Positions 32,518 to 41,051 of a DNA stretch of 44,902 nt are shown here, piece by piece. Below the pieces are notes generated by a model. It saw only the letters and a list, made by a program, of their open reading frames with translations, did no database searches and was not told where the DNA came from. The stretch is from Cytophagaceae bacterium (GTDB lineage: Bacteria > Bacteroidota > Bacteroidia > Cytophagales > Cytophagaceae). The stretch covers positions 1 through 44,902 of the forward strand of contig JAGKWN010000024.1 of NCBI GenBank assembly GCA_021151805.1, given 5' to 3'. The position numbers and the translations under genes were made by a program. Position 1 is the stretch's first letter. Each line of letters starts with the position of its first letter.

Positions 32518-33264
32518 TTGAGATATTTTCTGGATATATCCTATCGTGGCTCAAACTACCATGGTTGGCAGATACAAGAAAACGCTGTTACCGTACAGGG
32601 AGTTTTAGAGAAAGCATTGAGTAATGTACTTGGCACTAAGATCGATATATTAGGCAGCGGCCGGACCGATACCGGCGTACATGCTACGTCGCAGATCGTA
32701 CACCTTGATTCACCAAAAGTTATTGATCAGGCATTGATTTTCAGGATCAACGGATACTTGCCCAAAGATATTTGTATTAAATCTGCCCGTCTGGTAAGAG
32801 ACGATGCACATGCACGATTCGACGCCATTTCCAGAGCGTACATATATCGGATTACACTGGTGAAAAATCCTTTTGAAATCGGATTGGCATATTATTTTTA
32901 CCCACCGATTAATATTGACCTGATGAATCAAGCTGCGGCGTTATTGCTTCAGTACGAAGATTTTGAAAGCTTCAGCAAAGTACATACGGATGTAACCAAT
33001 TTTAATTGCACCATCTTTCATGCCTATTGGGAACGTAACGGAGATATGCTGTACTTCCATGTAAAAGCCAATCGTTTTTTACGCGGCATGGTACGCGCAC
33101 TGGTAGGCACTATGTTGGAAGTAGGGAAGGGACGTATGAGTCTGGATGAATTTGTTCAGATCATTTTAGCAAAAGACAGAAAGAAGGCAGGTATATCAGC
33201 ACCTCCGGAAGCATTATATTTATCAGAAGTAGAATATCCGGCGGAGGTATATAAACATGGCTGA
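32518..33264 (+). CDS. truA: tRNA pseudouridine synthase A (TruA) with a TTG start
   Basis: 248 residues. The catalytic motif GSGRTDTGVHA carries Asp51, and FRINGYLPKDI and FLRGMVRALVGTMLEVG are further TruA blocks. It converts uridines 38-40 of the tRNA anticodon arm to pseudouridine. The start must be TTG at 32518: the protein begins RYFLDISYRG immediately after it, there is an in-frame stop at 32488, and no ATG or GTG lies between. The gene overlaps the following ABC ATPase gene by 8 nt, implying one transcript. Confidence 0.93.
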   Translation: MRYFLDISYRGSNYHGWQIQENAVTVQGVLEKALSNVLGTKIDILGSGRTDTGVHATSQIVHLDSPKVIDQALIFRINGYLPKDICIKSARLVRDDAHARFDAISRAYIYRITLVKNPFEIGLAYYFYPPINIDLMNQAAALLLQYEDFESFSKVHTDVTNFNCTIFHAYWERNGDMLYFHVKANRFLRGMVRALVGTMLEVGKGRMSLDEFVQIILAKDRKKAGISAPPEALYLSEVEYPAEVYKHG

Positions 33265-34162
33265 GATTCTACGCATACAAAACATTACCAAGACCTTTGG
33301 CACGCATGTAGCCATTGATCAGGTTTCACTATCTCTGAAAAAGAATAGCATCCTCGGGCTGCTTGGTCCGAACGGGGCTGGTAAGACAACCTTGCTGCGG
33401 CTGATCACGCAGATTGTGTTGCCCGACAGCGGACAACTATTTTTTAACGGAAGTCCGTTGAATGAATCGCATCGTGTAAAGATGGGCTATCTGCCTGAAG
33501 AGCGGGGACTGTACCGTAAAATGCGTGTACAGGAACAACTGATGTATTTTGCCCAGCTGCGTGGATTATCTGCAAAGGAAGCCAAACAACAAAGTAGTGA
33601 ATGGCTGCAGCGACTGCAGATAGAACATCTACACAGTCAAGTGTTAGAGACCTTGTCTAAAGGACAGCAGCAAAAGATTCAGTTTATTTCAGCCGTTGTA
33701 CATAAGCCGGAGTTATTAATTCTGGATGAACCCTTCAGTGGTTTTGATCCGGCAAATGCGGAGGTTATTAAAAACGAGATCCTTTCTTTACACCAATCAG
33801 GTACAACCATTATTTATTCTACGCACCGGATGGATACCGTTGAAGATGTATGCACAGAGCTGCTGATGATTAATAAAGCGAAAGTGGTTTTACAGGGTGA
33901 ACCGCATGCGATCCGCAAGCAATTTGATAAGGGATATGTGCGGCTGGTTTATAGTGGAACCCTGCCTACGCAGCTGCAATCAGCCATTGTTGAACAGCGC
34001 CTGCTGGAAGGAAATAAAACTTCGTATTTACTTTCTTCTTCTTTAGATAGAAAACAATTGCTACAGATGTTGATCAATCAGGGCGAGGTACATCATTTTG
34101 AAGAGCATTTGCCAAGCATGCATGAACTGTTTTTAGATCACGTAAACAAGACGAACGAATGA
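33257..34162 (+). CDS. ABC exporter ATP-binding protein (NatA-like)
   Basis: 301 residues. Walker A GPNGAGKT at 37-44, signature LSKGQQQK and Walker B LLILDEPFSGFDP are intact, followed by the switch histidine in STHRMDTVE. The C-terminal 80 residues form the accessory domain typical of NatA-type exporters. It pairs with the membrane gene that overlaps it by 4 nt (ATGA) and follows truA with an 8-nt overlap. By family it energises export of Na+ or an unidentified compound. Confidence 0.92.
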   Translation: MAEILRIQNITKTFGTHVAIDQVSLSLKKNSILGLLGPNGAGKTTLLRLITQIVLPDSGQLFFNGSPLNESHRVKMGYLPEERGLYRKMRVQEQLMYFAQLRGLSAKEAKQQSSEWLQRLQIEHLHSQVLETLSKGQQQKIQFISAVVHKPELLILDEPFSGFDPANAEVIKNEILSLHQSGTTIIYSTHRMDTVEDVCTELLMINKAKVVLQGEPHAIRKQFDKGYVRLVYSGTLPTQLQSAIVEQRLLEGNKTSYLLSSSLDRKQLLQMLINQGEVHHFEEHLPSMHELFLDHVNKTNE

Positions 34163-35427
34163 AACAGATGTGGACTGTTCTGAAACAGGAATACAGCAAT
34201 CGTATACGGAAGCGCTCATTTATCGTAATGACCATACTTGGTCCGGTACTTTCTCTGTGTGTATTGTTTATACCTATTTACCTGAGCCTCGATACCACGG
34301 AACGTATTCATGTATGGCTGCAATCATCGGCGCCGCAACATCTGAATGGAAATTATACCGACCAGACATTTATCTTTCATCCGATACCGGAAGGCAGGAT
34401 CAGTGATGTTGAAAAAGAATTTATGCAGCAACCAGATAAAGCAGATGTGCTGGTGTATTACACCATTGAACAGGGACGTGTGGTATTGTGGGATAAAAAA
34501 GGCCTTTCAACTGCAGAGCAATGGAAGCTGAAAAATAAAATTCAGGATATTTATACCAAAGAGCTTGTTTCCAGATATCTTCCGCAACATGCAACAGCTC
34601 CTGCCATGCAATACATTCCGCTGGCAGAAGAAAAACAATATGCAGATTTGCTGCAGCTTACCGGTTTATTCTGTGCAATCATTATTTACTTTTTTATTTT
34701 CTACTATGGCGTGCAGGTCATGAAAGGCATTGTAGATGAAAAGGTAAATCGTGTGGTTGAAGTGATCCTTTGTTCGGTAAAACCTTTTCATTGGATGATG
34801 GGAAAGATTTTGGGTATTGCAGCTGTATGTCTCACGCAGTTCGGTTTCTGGACGATGATCTATATCTGGATCGGATCAAAGTTTAATCACCGTTATGGAG
34901 ATGCGATCACGCAATTCAATAATGAAAATATTCAGGAAACACTGCGTGTATCGAAAGATGCCTGGCAGGCAATGGAATGGAACGTATTTGCACAAAGTTT
35001 TGAAACACTGCCGTTAATGAAGATCGGTGTCTGCTTCTTTATATTCTTCATTCTTGGTTATCTGTTGTATGCTTCGCTCTTTGCAGCCGTGGGTGCCATG
35101 ACCGATAATGAAACCGATACACAGCAATTTACTTTCCCGATTACAGCACCGTTATTTATCACCTTCCTGTTTGCCGGCTTTATTATTAGTGATCCGGATT
35201 CGCAGCTGGCAGTGGTGTTGTCGTATTTTCCGTTAACGTCGCCGGTAGCTATGATGCTGCGCATACCGTTTGGTGTTTCTGCATGGGAGATTGCAGGTTC
35301 TGTTGCTATGCTTGCCACAGCCTTTGTACTATCGGTCTATATGGCTTCGCAGGTGTTTAAGCGCGGCGTATTGCAGTATGGCAAAGCAATGAGCTGGAAG
35401 GATTTATTCAGCTTTGGTAAAAAATGA
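34159..35427 (+). CDS. ABC-2 type exporter permease (NatB-like)
   Basis: 422 residues: one N-terminal membrane helix (about 20-42), a large extracytoplasmic domain (about 43-165) and about five C-terminal helices (from 170). The motif VMKGIVDEKVNRVVEVILCSVKP-like region near 190-212 and the block AAVGAMTDNETDTQQFTFPI are typical of NatB-type COG1668 permeases. It forms the exporter with the preceding ATPase. Substrate unknown. The gene ends just before a small hairpin (35427-35444) facing the convergent PyrR-like gene. Confidence 0.9.
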   Translation: MKQMWTVLKQEYSNRIRKRSFIVMTILGPVLSLCVLFIPIYLSLDTTERIHVWLQSSAPQHLNGNYTDQTFIFHPIPEGRISDVEKEFMQQPDKADVLVYYTIEQGRVVLWDKKGLSTAEQWKLKNKIQDIYTKELVSRYLPQHATAPAMQYIPLAEEKQYADLLQLTGLFCAIIIYFFIFYYGVQVMKGIVDEKVNRVVEVILCSVKPFHWMMGKILGIAAVCLTQFGFWTMIYIWIGSKFNHRYGDAITQFNNENIQETLRVSKDAWQAMEWNVFAQSFETLPLMKIGVCFFIFFILGYLLYASLFAAVGAMTDNETDTQQFTFPITAPLFITFLFAGFIISDPDSQLAVVLSYFPLTSPVAMMLRIPFGVSAWEIAGSVAMLATAFVLSVYMASQVFKRGVLQYGKAMSWKDLFSFGKK

Positions 35428-35444
35428 TCCCGCCTGAGCGGGAT
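35427..35444. terminator. Small hairpin between convergent genes
   Basis: ATCCCGC and GCGGGAT form a perfect 7-bp stem with a CTGA loop right at the permease stop codon. There is no good T run, so termination is only possible, not certain. Confidence 0.4.
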
Positions 35445-35466
35445 TAGATAGTTGTCGAATGTATCA

Positions 35467-35970
35467 TTAACTCAGATAAACCGCCATGTCTTTAGACGAC
35501 AGGTTTACTTCTACATGTTCTTTTAAACTGGTTGCCATTACATAACCCACGAAGTCTGCAGAAATAGGGAAGGTGTGGTGCCCACGATCCACGATGAATG
35601 CCGTCTGGATACGTTTCACGCTGATGTTTAAAAACGGTTTTAAGCTGTAGGCAATGGTACGGCCGGTGCTTAATACATCGTCAACAATAATGATGCATTT
35701 ATTTTTTAAGGTCTTTACATCCACATCAAGTGTTACTTCACTTTGCGATGGCGCCTGTTTGTCAAGCGTAACTTTGATCAGCGTAGTTTTGATGGTAGAG
35801 ATAGACTTGAATTCTTTTTCCAGCAATTTGGCAACCGAGTAGCCACGATCATAAATACCGGCAAAAACGATTTCTTTTTCCTTAAAGTTTTGTTCCAGAA
35901 TTTCATACGCAATACGTTTGATGCGCTGCTGAATTTGCTTTTTTGTTAAAATAAGATTCTTTTCTGCCAT
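35467..35970 (-). CDS. PyrR-like phosphoribosyltransferase
   Basis: 167 residues of the type I phosphoribosyltransferase fold. The PRPP-binding motif IIIVDDVLSTGRT occupies about 93-105. The C-terminal FIVDRGHHTFPISADFVG followed by TSLKEHVEV closely matches PyrR of Firmicutes (VDRGHRELPIRADYIG). PyrR proteins are uracil phosphoribosyltransferases, and in Firmicutes also RNA-binding attenuators; in Bacteroidota only the enzyme role, or a general salvage role, is safe. No pyr genes are adjacent. A heptad array lies upstream. Confidence 0.86.
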   Translation of the reverse strand: MAEKNLILTKKQIQQRIKRIAYEILEQNFKEKEIVFAGIYDRGYSVAKLLEKEFKSISTIKTTLIKVTLDKQAPSQSEVTLDVDVKTLKNKCIIIVDDVLSTGRTIAYSLKPFLNISVKRIQTAFIVDRGHHTFPISADFVGYVMATSLKEHVEVNLSSKDMAVYLS

Positions 35971-36013
35971 GATCGTGTGTTGATTGGCAAATATATGTAA
36001 TAGGTTTTAAGAA

Positions 36014-36041
36014 GTGTAAAGTTTAGAGTGTAAAGTGTAAT
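36014..36041. repeat. 7-bp periodic array (GTGTAAA type), four units
   Basis: Units at 36014, 36021, 36028 and 36035: GTGTAAA, a GTTTAGA variant, GTGTAAA and GTGTAAT. The same motif recurs in opposite orientation at 40369-40389. Confidence 0.7.
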
Positions 36042-36390
36042 CGTTTCTTAATTTTTTTGGTACTGTTGGCATTGCGTATGCTCACCCAACCAAGCCCCAA
36101 CCTGCTGTTGTGCCATCGGCCAACAGCCTGGTGCAGTTTCGATCCGGCACCATAGTATGAAAAACAGGCGTTGGTACAAAAGATGGTTAGGTATTCGTGG
36201 GTGAATTTTCTTGGTGCCGGCATACAATCTTTTTCTATTCTGCGTTTTAACGTTTCATTACACTGGATAAAGTCGGTCAAATTATGTACTTTAGTGTCTG
36301 GATAGAGAGCCAATTTCTATTTCAGAAACTTTTCCGGCAGCCCATTTTTATGTTCCGGGCATTCATTGTTCCCCCTTTATTGAAATACTT
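36042..36390. other. Intergenic stretch without a supported gene
   Basis: About 350 nt between the PyrR-like gene and the 11-bp array. A 96-codon minus-strand frame exists (36023-36313), but it needs a TTG start right after a stop, has an odd composition and runs into the heptad array. I see no RNA gene or clear promoter. It could hold gene remnants. Confidence 0.5.
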
Positions 36391-36456
36391 CAACCGTAGT
36401 TCAACCGTAGTTCAACCGTACTTTATCCGTAGTTCACCCGTAGTTCACCCGTATAT
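36391..36456. repeat. Six tandem 11-bp repeats
   Basis: Six 11-bp units follow the pattern CAACCGTAGTT. The first three are identical except for the last base pair region, and units 4-6 have TAT or CAC at the start. All six keep CCGTA. The period is close to one helical turn, and the array lies about 160 nt upstream of the rpmE promoter. Confidence 0.85.
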
Positions 36457-36616
36457 AAGCCCTGGTAATCCTATTATAATCTTATGTTGACGCTATAACA
36501 ATAGTATAGTTATACCCATCCAATACGCAAACCTTCTCCACTAATGCTCTTTAAAATCAGCACTTTGGCCTCTATAAGCCGTTTTACACGAATTCCCGAT
36601 AATTTATTCATTATTT

Positions 36617-36647
36617 TTTGCTGTCTTGGGAATATTCCGTATTTTTG
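36617..36647 (+). promoter_or_regulatory. rpmE promoter
   Basis: TTTG at 36617-36620, a 19-nt spacer and TATTTTTG at 36640-36647 match the Bacteroidota consensus exactly. Transcription should start near 36654, giving a leader of roughly 90 nt before the rpmE ATG. Confidence 0.7.
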
Positions 36648-36746
36648 TCGTCCGATTCATTAAGTGAACGGAGGAAAATGATCTGTAAGCGAGTGCTTCT
36701 GGCCGCATTTTCAGTTAAAAAGAAAGAAAAATTAAACAATACAATC

Positions 36747-36989
36747 ATGAAACAAGGTATTCACCCAGATTATAGAGAAGTTGTATTTCACGACATGTCT
36801 GCGGATGTAAAATTCATCAGCCGTTCTACTATCAAAACTGGCGATACAATCGTTATGGAAGATGGAAAAACTTACCCATTAGTTAAATTGGAGGTTAGTT
36901 CTGCTTCTCACCCATTCTACACTGGTCAGAAAATGTTCTTGGATACTGCAGGACGTGTTGAAAAATTCAACAAACGTTACAAAAAATAA
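36747..36989 (+). CDS. rpmE: Ribosomal protein bL31, type B (zinc-independent)
   Basis: 80 residues from the ATG at 36747 (MKQGIHPDYREVVFHD); a longer frame from upstream is not credible because it covers the promoter and leader. SHPFYTGQ and GRVEKFNKRYKK are the conserved bL31 ends. It contains no cysteine, so it is the C-minus, zinc-independent form. It is a component of the large ribosomal subunit bridging to the small one. It is transcribed alone from a strong promoter with a long leader, and ends at the hairpin at 37015-37046. Confidence 0.95.
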   Translation: MKQGIHPDYREVVFHDMSADVKFISRSTIKTGDTIVMEDGKTYPLVKLEVSSASHPFYTGQKMFLDTAGRVEKFNKRYKK

Positions 36990-37014
36990 TATTTCTCCCC
37001 ATTCACAGGGATTT

Positions 37015-37057
37015 AAAGTCTTTTCAATGGAAATTGGAAAGACTTTTTTATTTTTGA
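37015..37057 (+). terminator. Terminator of rpmE
   Basis: A 14-bp stem with one mismatch (37015-37028 with 37033-37046) around a GGAA tetraloop is followed by a T-rich tail. The next gene starts a few bases later. Confidence 0.75.
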
Positions 37058-37060
37058 TAT

Positions 37061-38230
37061 ATGAATATTCTATTCTTTGATGAACCCGCTCTACGCAAGG
37101 CTTTATTGCCTTTAACCTTTACCCGGCCTGCGGCAGAATTGCGGATAGGTATTTACACCATTCGTGAAAAATGGCAGCAGTATTTTTCCAACGCGCACTG
37201 CTTCTTTAAAACCGAACCTTACCTGCAGGCAAAATATCCTTCAACTGCATCGGCGCAACTTCATATCAATGGTTGTGTGTGTCCGAATGAACACCTTGTT
37301 GCTGAAATTGAAAAACTGAACGAAGGAGAAGGATTGGTGCATCAGGGCATGGTGTTGGCTTCAAAAGGAGATCTGAAAAAACGCGTTGATTATTTTCAGG
37401 AAGTCCTGGTGATTCGCAGTCCTTCGGATTTGTTCACGCATAATGGCGCAGAGATCCGCAATGATTTTAAACTGATCACAAAAGACAGAACCAGCTGTGA
37501 AATCACAGATAAACATACTATTGTCTACAATCCATCGAATGTATTTATTGAAAACGGTGTTTCTATAAAAGCTGCCATCATCAATGCGGAAGATGGTCCG
37601 GTATACATTGGCAAGGATGTAGAGATTCAGGAAGGCACGATCATTAAAGGTCCGTTTGCCGCTTGCCAGGGAGCCGTACTTGCCATGGGCTCTAAAATGC
37701 GCGGCGATAATACTGTCGGTCCTTACTGCAAAGTTGGCGGAGAAGTCAGCAATACCATCTTCATTGGGTACAGCAACAAAGTACACGATGGTTTCATTGG
37801 CAACTCGGTGATTGGCGAATGGTGCAACCTGGCAGCAGGTACCAATGTATCCAATCTGAAAAATAATTATTCTTCCATCAAAGTTCATTCTTATGAGAAT
37901 GACCAGTTGGAGGATACCGGAAAAATATTCCATGGTTTAATCATGGGCGATTACTCGCGCTGCGGAATCAATTCGATGTTCAATACAGGAAGTGTGGTAG
38001 GCGTTTCCTGTAATATATACGATTCGGCATTTCCGCCAAAGTTTATTCCTTCTTTTGCCTGGGGCTCTGCTGCAGGCTTTACAGAGTTCCGTCTGACTGA
38101 AGCGTTTGATGTAGCGAAGAAAGGAATGGCCCGCCGCAAAGTTGAACTGGCTCCGGAAGATATTGCGATTCTTACGCATGTCTTTGGTGCAGAATCCCAG
38201 CAGCGTTCACTGTTAACGAAAACGATTTAA
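37061..38230 (+). CDS. GlmU-family sugar-phosphate nucleotidyltransferase/acetyltransferase (alternative Bacteroidota type)
   Basis: 389 residues. The N-terminus (MNILFFDEPALRKALLPLTFTRPAAELRIG, in two blocks) is the signature of the Bacteroidota alternative GlmU family, which lacks the classic LAAGxGTRM loop. From about 150 to 330 there are left-handed beta-helix hexapeptide repeats (e.g. VYIGKDVEIQEGTIIKGP, IGEWCNLAAGTNVSN). The expected role is the late steps to UDP-N-acetylglucosamine or a related activated sugar. It starts right after the rpmE terminator and is separated by one base from holB, so it begins a holB-hemC transcript. Confidence 0.87.
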   Translation: MNILFFDEPALRKALLPLTFTRPAAELRIGIYTIREKWQQYFSNAHCFFKTEPYLQAKYPSTASAQLHINGCVCPNEHLVAEIEKLNEGEGLVHQGMVLASKGDLKKRVDYFQEVLVIRSPSDLFTHNGAEIRNDFKLITKDRTSCEITDKHTIVYNPSNVFIENGVSIKAAIINAEDGPVYIGKDVEIQEGTIIKGPFAACQGAVLAMGSKMRGDNTVGPYCKVGGEVSNTIFIGYSNKVHDGFIGNSVIGEWCNLAAGTNVSNLKNNYSSIKVHSYENDQLEDTGKIFHGLIMGDYSRCGINSMFNTGSVVGVSCNIYDSAFPPKFIPSFAWGSAAGFTEFRLTEAFDVAKKGMARRKVELAPEDIAILTHVFGAESQQRSLLTKTI

Positions 38231-38231
38231 T

Positions 38232-39359
38232 ATGCAATTCTCTCAGATCCCCGGACTACAGGAGGTTAAAACAACGCTGATCAATTCGGTAACGAATAAT
38301 CACGTGGCACATGCGCAGCTTTTTGCTGGTGTGGAAGGCTCTGCGGCATTACCGCTTGCATTGGCTTATGCTACCTATGTGAACTGTCTGGAGAAAGTGG
38401 AAGGAGATTCGTGCGGTAAATGTTCATCCTGCAGCAAATACAATAAATTAATCCATCCCGATCTGCATGTGATCTTCCCGGTTACTACAAACAAGAAGAT
38501 CACGAAAGACGCGTCCAGTGAAGTATTCTTCCCGGATTGGCGTGAAGCATTCCTGGCGAATCCTTTTTTTACATTCGGTGACTGGATGGAATCGCTCGAT
38601 GGAGAGAATAAGCAGCTACTCATCAATGTAGAAGAAAGTCGCACCATTGTTAAGAAAATTTCAATGAAGGCTTTTGAAGCAGAATATAAAGTAGTCATTA
38701 TCTGGCTGCCGGAAACCATGCGTGCAGAAGGCGCGAACGCCTTACTGAAGTCGCTGGAAGAGCCGCCGGCAAAAACTTTATTCCTGCTGGTTACAGCAAA
38801 GCAGGAAAAATTATTAACGACAATTATCTCACGTACGCAACGTGTACAGGTACGTTTGTTTAATGATGCGGAGATCAAACAATATCTGATTGAAGAAAAA
38901 GGCATCAGCGAAGCGCAGGCAAAACGTGTAACCTATCTTGCCGATGGAAACATGCGTGAAGCCATACAGCTCTTGTCTGAAGAAGATCAGGATCATGAAT
39001 CGAAAATCAGAGACTGGTTCCGTGCCTGCTTTGCATCTAAGCTGCAGGACATGATCCGCATGTCGGAAGAATTTGGATCGTTGCCGCGTGAATTACAAAA
39101 GTCATTGCTGCAATACGGCCTTGGTATTTTCAGAGACAGTTTGATGTACAAAGAAGTAGGTACAGATCTGCTCCGTGTAGATGAGAATAGTACTGATGAT
39201 ATGGTTCAGAAATTCAGTCAGGTGATTGATTTTTCAAAAGTATTGAGTTTGTCGCAGGTGCTGAACGATGCACATGCAGAAATTGAAAGGAACATAAATT
39301 CCAAAATGGTATTTATGGATACTTCCTTTCAGATGAATAAAATTTTCAAACAAAAATAA
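38232..39359 (+). CDS. holB: DNA polymerase III subunit delta prime (HolB)
   Basis: 375 residues. The clamp-loader fold shows a degenerate P-loop (AGVEGSAALP) instead of GxxGxGKT, as expected for non-ATPase delta prime. A four-cysteine zinc module (C52, C61, C64, C67) is intact. The block ANALLKSLEEPPAKTLFLL and the arginine-containing ISRTQRV (sensor/SRC region) confirm the family. It loads the sliding clamp with DnaX and delta. Its TAA overlaps the ATG of hemC by one base (TAATG), so the two are translationally coupled. Confidence 0.93.
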   Translation: MQFSQIPGLQEVKTTLINSVTNNHVAHAQLFAGVEGSAALPLALAYATYVNCLEKVEGDSCGKCSSCSKYNKLIHPDLHVIFPVTTNKKITKDASSEVFFPDWREAFLANPFFTFGDWMESLDGENKQLLINVEESRTIVKKISMKAFEAEYKVVIIWLPETMRAEGANALLKSLEEPPAKTLFLLVTAKQEKLLTTIISRTQRVQVRLFNDAEIKQYLIEEKGISEAQAKRVTYLADGNMREAIQLLSEEDQDHESKIRDWFRACFASKLQDMIRMSEEFGSLPRELQKSLLQYGLGIFRDSLMYKEVGTDLLRVDENSTDDMVQKFSQVIDFSKVLSLSQVLNDAHAEIERNINSKMVFMDTSFQMNKIFKQK

Positions 39360-40294
39360 TGAATAAGAGCGTTCGTATTGGAACACGCGGAAGCAAGCTG
39401 GCCTTGTGGCAGGCGGAGCATGTAGCTGCTTGTCTGAAGACAAAAGGACTGGAGCCGGAAATTGTGATCATTGATACAACCGGTGATAAGATCCTGGACC
39501 AGTCGTTGTCAAAGATCGGTTCCAAAGGTTTATTTACAGAAGAGCTGGAAGAACAGTTGCAGACAGGTGCGATTGACATTGCCGTGCACAGTGCCAAGGA
39601 TCTGCAGACACACTTGAAAGATGGTATGTATATTCTTGCCATTACCCAACGTGAAGTGGTGAACGATGTATTGGTGAGTCACAAGCCAATCCGTACGCTG
39701 AAAGAAGATGCTGATATCGTAATCGGAACATCTTCAACACGCAGAAGAGCCTTGTTACGCAAGTTTTATCCGAATGCGAAAATGGTTGATATGCGGGGAA
39801 ACTTGCAGACACGGATCCGTAAGATGGAAGAAGGTGCATGTGATGCTATGTTATTGGCGTATGCAGGCATGCATCGTATGGGTTATGATACCTTGATCAG
39901 AGAAAGACTTTCTCTGGAAGAATTTATTCCTGCTGCCGGACAAGGGACATTGGCGATAGAAGCTTCTTCAACCTTAGATAAAGAAAAAGCAGCGACTATT
40001 CGTTTGGTATTGAATGATGCCACTACAGAAACAGCTGTGTTAGCGGAACGCGCGTTTCTCCGTACACTCGAAGGCGGATGTAGTGTACCGGTGTTTGCAC
40101 TGGCAGTTGCTCGCGATACCGATTATTTATTAACCGGCGGTATTGTTAGCCTTGACGGAACAAAATATTTAAAACAGGAAATTCATTTTACCGCTACCGA
40201 TGCTGAACAGCGTGGGGTTGAACTGGCAACCGCTTTGCTGAAAGCAGGTGCGGAGGGGATACTATACGAGATCAAGCAGTCTTTAGGTAAATAG
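39359..40294 (+). CDS. hemC: Hydroxymethylbilane synthase (porphobilinogen deaminase)
   Basis: 311 residues. RIGTRGSKLALWQ, VHSAKDLQT, GTSSTRRRA, DMRGNLQTRIRK and the dipyrromethane cofactor cysteine C241 in EGGCSVPV are all present. It polymerises four porphobilinogens to hydroxymethylbilane in heme synthesis. Its start overlaps holB; otherwise no heme gene is adjacent. It is followed by two heptad arrays before the cyclophilin gene. Confidence 0.96.
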   Translation: MNKSVRIGTRGSKLALWQAEHVAACLKTKGLEPEIVIIDTTGDKILDQSLSKIGSKGLFTEELEEQLQTGAIDIAVHSAKDLQTHLKDGMYILAITQREVVNDVLVSHKPIRTLKEDADIVIGTSSTRRRALLRKFYPNAKMVDMRGNLQTRIRKMEEGACDAMLLAYAGMHRMGYDTLIRERLSLEEFIPAAGQGTLAIEASSTLDKEKAATIRLVLNDATTETAVLAERAFLRTLEGGCSVPVFALAVARDTDYLLTGGIVSLDGTKYLKQEIHFTATDAEQRGVELATALLKAGAEGILYEIKQSLGK

Positions 40295-40310
40295 CCCAAT
40301 AGCATACGAA

Positions 40311-40345
40311 AAATTCCAAATAACGAATCTCAAATAACAAACAGG
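40311..40345. repeat. 7-bp periodic array (AAATAAC type), five units
   Basis: Units start at 40311, 40318, 40325, 40332 and 40339; AAATAAC occurs twice, separated by one GAATCTC unit. Located just after hemC. Confidence 0.65.
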
Positions 40346-40361
40346 TTGTTATTGAGAGACT

Positions 40362-40396
40362 ACTAAAATTTACACGCTGAACTTTACACTTAAATA
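40362..40396. repeat. 7-bp periodic array (TTTACAC type), five units
   Basis: Units start at 40362, 40369, 40376, 40383 and 40390; TTTACAC occurs twice with GCTGAAC between. It is the reverse complement of the GTGTAAA array at 36014 and ends 12 nt before the cyclophilin ATG. Confidence 0.7.
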
Positions 40397-40408
40397 GTAC
40401 ATACACAA

Positions 40409-41050
40409 ATGAAAAATATGCTTTTAACGCTTTTTGCGTTTGTATCTCTACTAACAGCACAGGCACAAACATCAATAGCTCCGGTTCTTCCGAAAGATGA
40501 CTATGTAGTAACCATCTCAACTTCTTACGGCGATATGATTCTGTTGCTGTATGATGCGACACCATTGCACAAAAAGAATTTTATTGAACTGGCACAAAAA
40601 CATTTTTATGATGGTACAACATTCCATCGCGTGATTGCTGATTTTATGATTCAGGGCGGTGATCCGAATTCCAAGGATTCAATCACAACCAACGATGGTA
40701 TGGGTGGACCGGGTTATACAGTTCCTGCTGAATTCAATCCAAACCTGAAGCACGACAAAGGTGCGCTGGCCGCAGCGCGTATGGGAGACGAAGTGAATCC
40801 TAATAAAGAATCCAGCGGTTCTCAGTTTTATATTGTTCAGAATAAAAAAGGAACACCATTCTTAAATAACAACTACACCGTATTTGGACAAACCATCAAA
40901 GGCTTCGATGTGATTGATAAAATTGCACAGGTAGAAAAAGATGGTGCAAACAGACCATTGAAAGATGTAAAGATGACCGTTACAGTCACCAAAATGAAAA
41001 CCAAAAAGATCATCAAGCTGTATGATTGCGCATGGTTTTATAATGTGTAA
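40409..41050 (+). CDS. Exported cyclophilin-type peptidyl-prolyl isomerase
   Basis: 213 residues with a Sec signal peptide (MKNMLLTLFAF...TAQAQ). The catalytic core is classic: FHRVIADFMIQGGDP with the key Arg, GPGYTVPAEF, GALAAARMGDE and SGSQFYIV. It should accelerate proline isomerisation of exported proteins in the periplasm. It is a single gene between heptad arrays; array units begin 2 nt after its stop. Confidence 0.92.
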   Translation: MKNMLLTLFAFVSLLTAQAQTSIAPVLPKDDYVVTISTSYGDMILLLYDATPLHKKNFIELAQKHFYDGTTFHRVIADFMIQGGDPNSKDSITTNDGMGGPGYTVPAEFNPNLKHDKGALAAARMGDEVNPNKESSGSQFYIVQNKKGTPFLNNNYTVFGQTIKGFDVIDKIAQVEKDGANRPLKDVKMTVTVTKMKTKKIIKLYDCAWFYNV

Positions 41051-41051
41051 C

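Noticed and set aside
36090..36165. A tRNA-like stretch containing GTTTCGATCCGG
   Set aside because: The flanking bases do not form a 5-bp T stem with a 7-nt loop, and no acceptor or anticodon arm can be drawn.
36023..36313. A 96-codon minus-strand frame (ending KKIKKRLHFTL) upstream of the PyrR-like gene
   Set aside because: It needs a TTG start placed right after a stop codon, has no recognisable family motif and its 3' end runs through the heptad array. At most it is a gene remnant.
36618..36746. N-terminal extension of rpmE giving a 123-residue protein
   Set aside because: The extension covers the consensus promoter and leader, while the bL31 family starts at MKQGIHPDY.
37361..37933. 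A 190-codon minus-strand frame opposite the GlmU-like gene
   Set aside because: It is an antisense shadow; the plus-strand protein carries recognisable hexapeptide repeats and family motifs.
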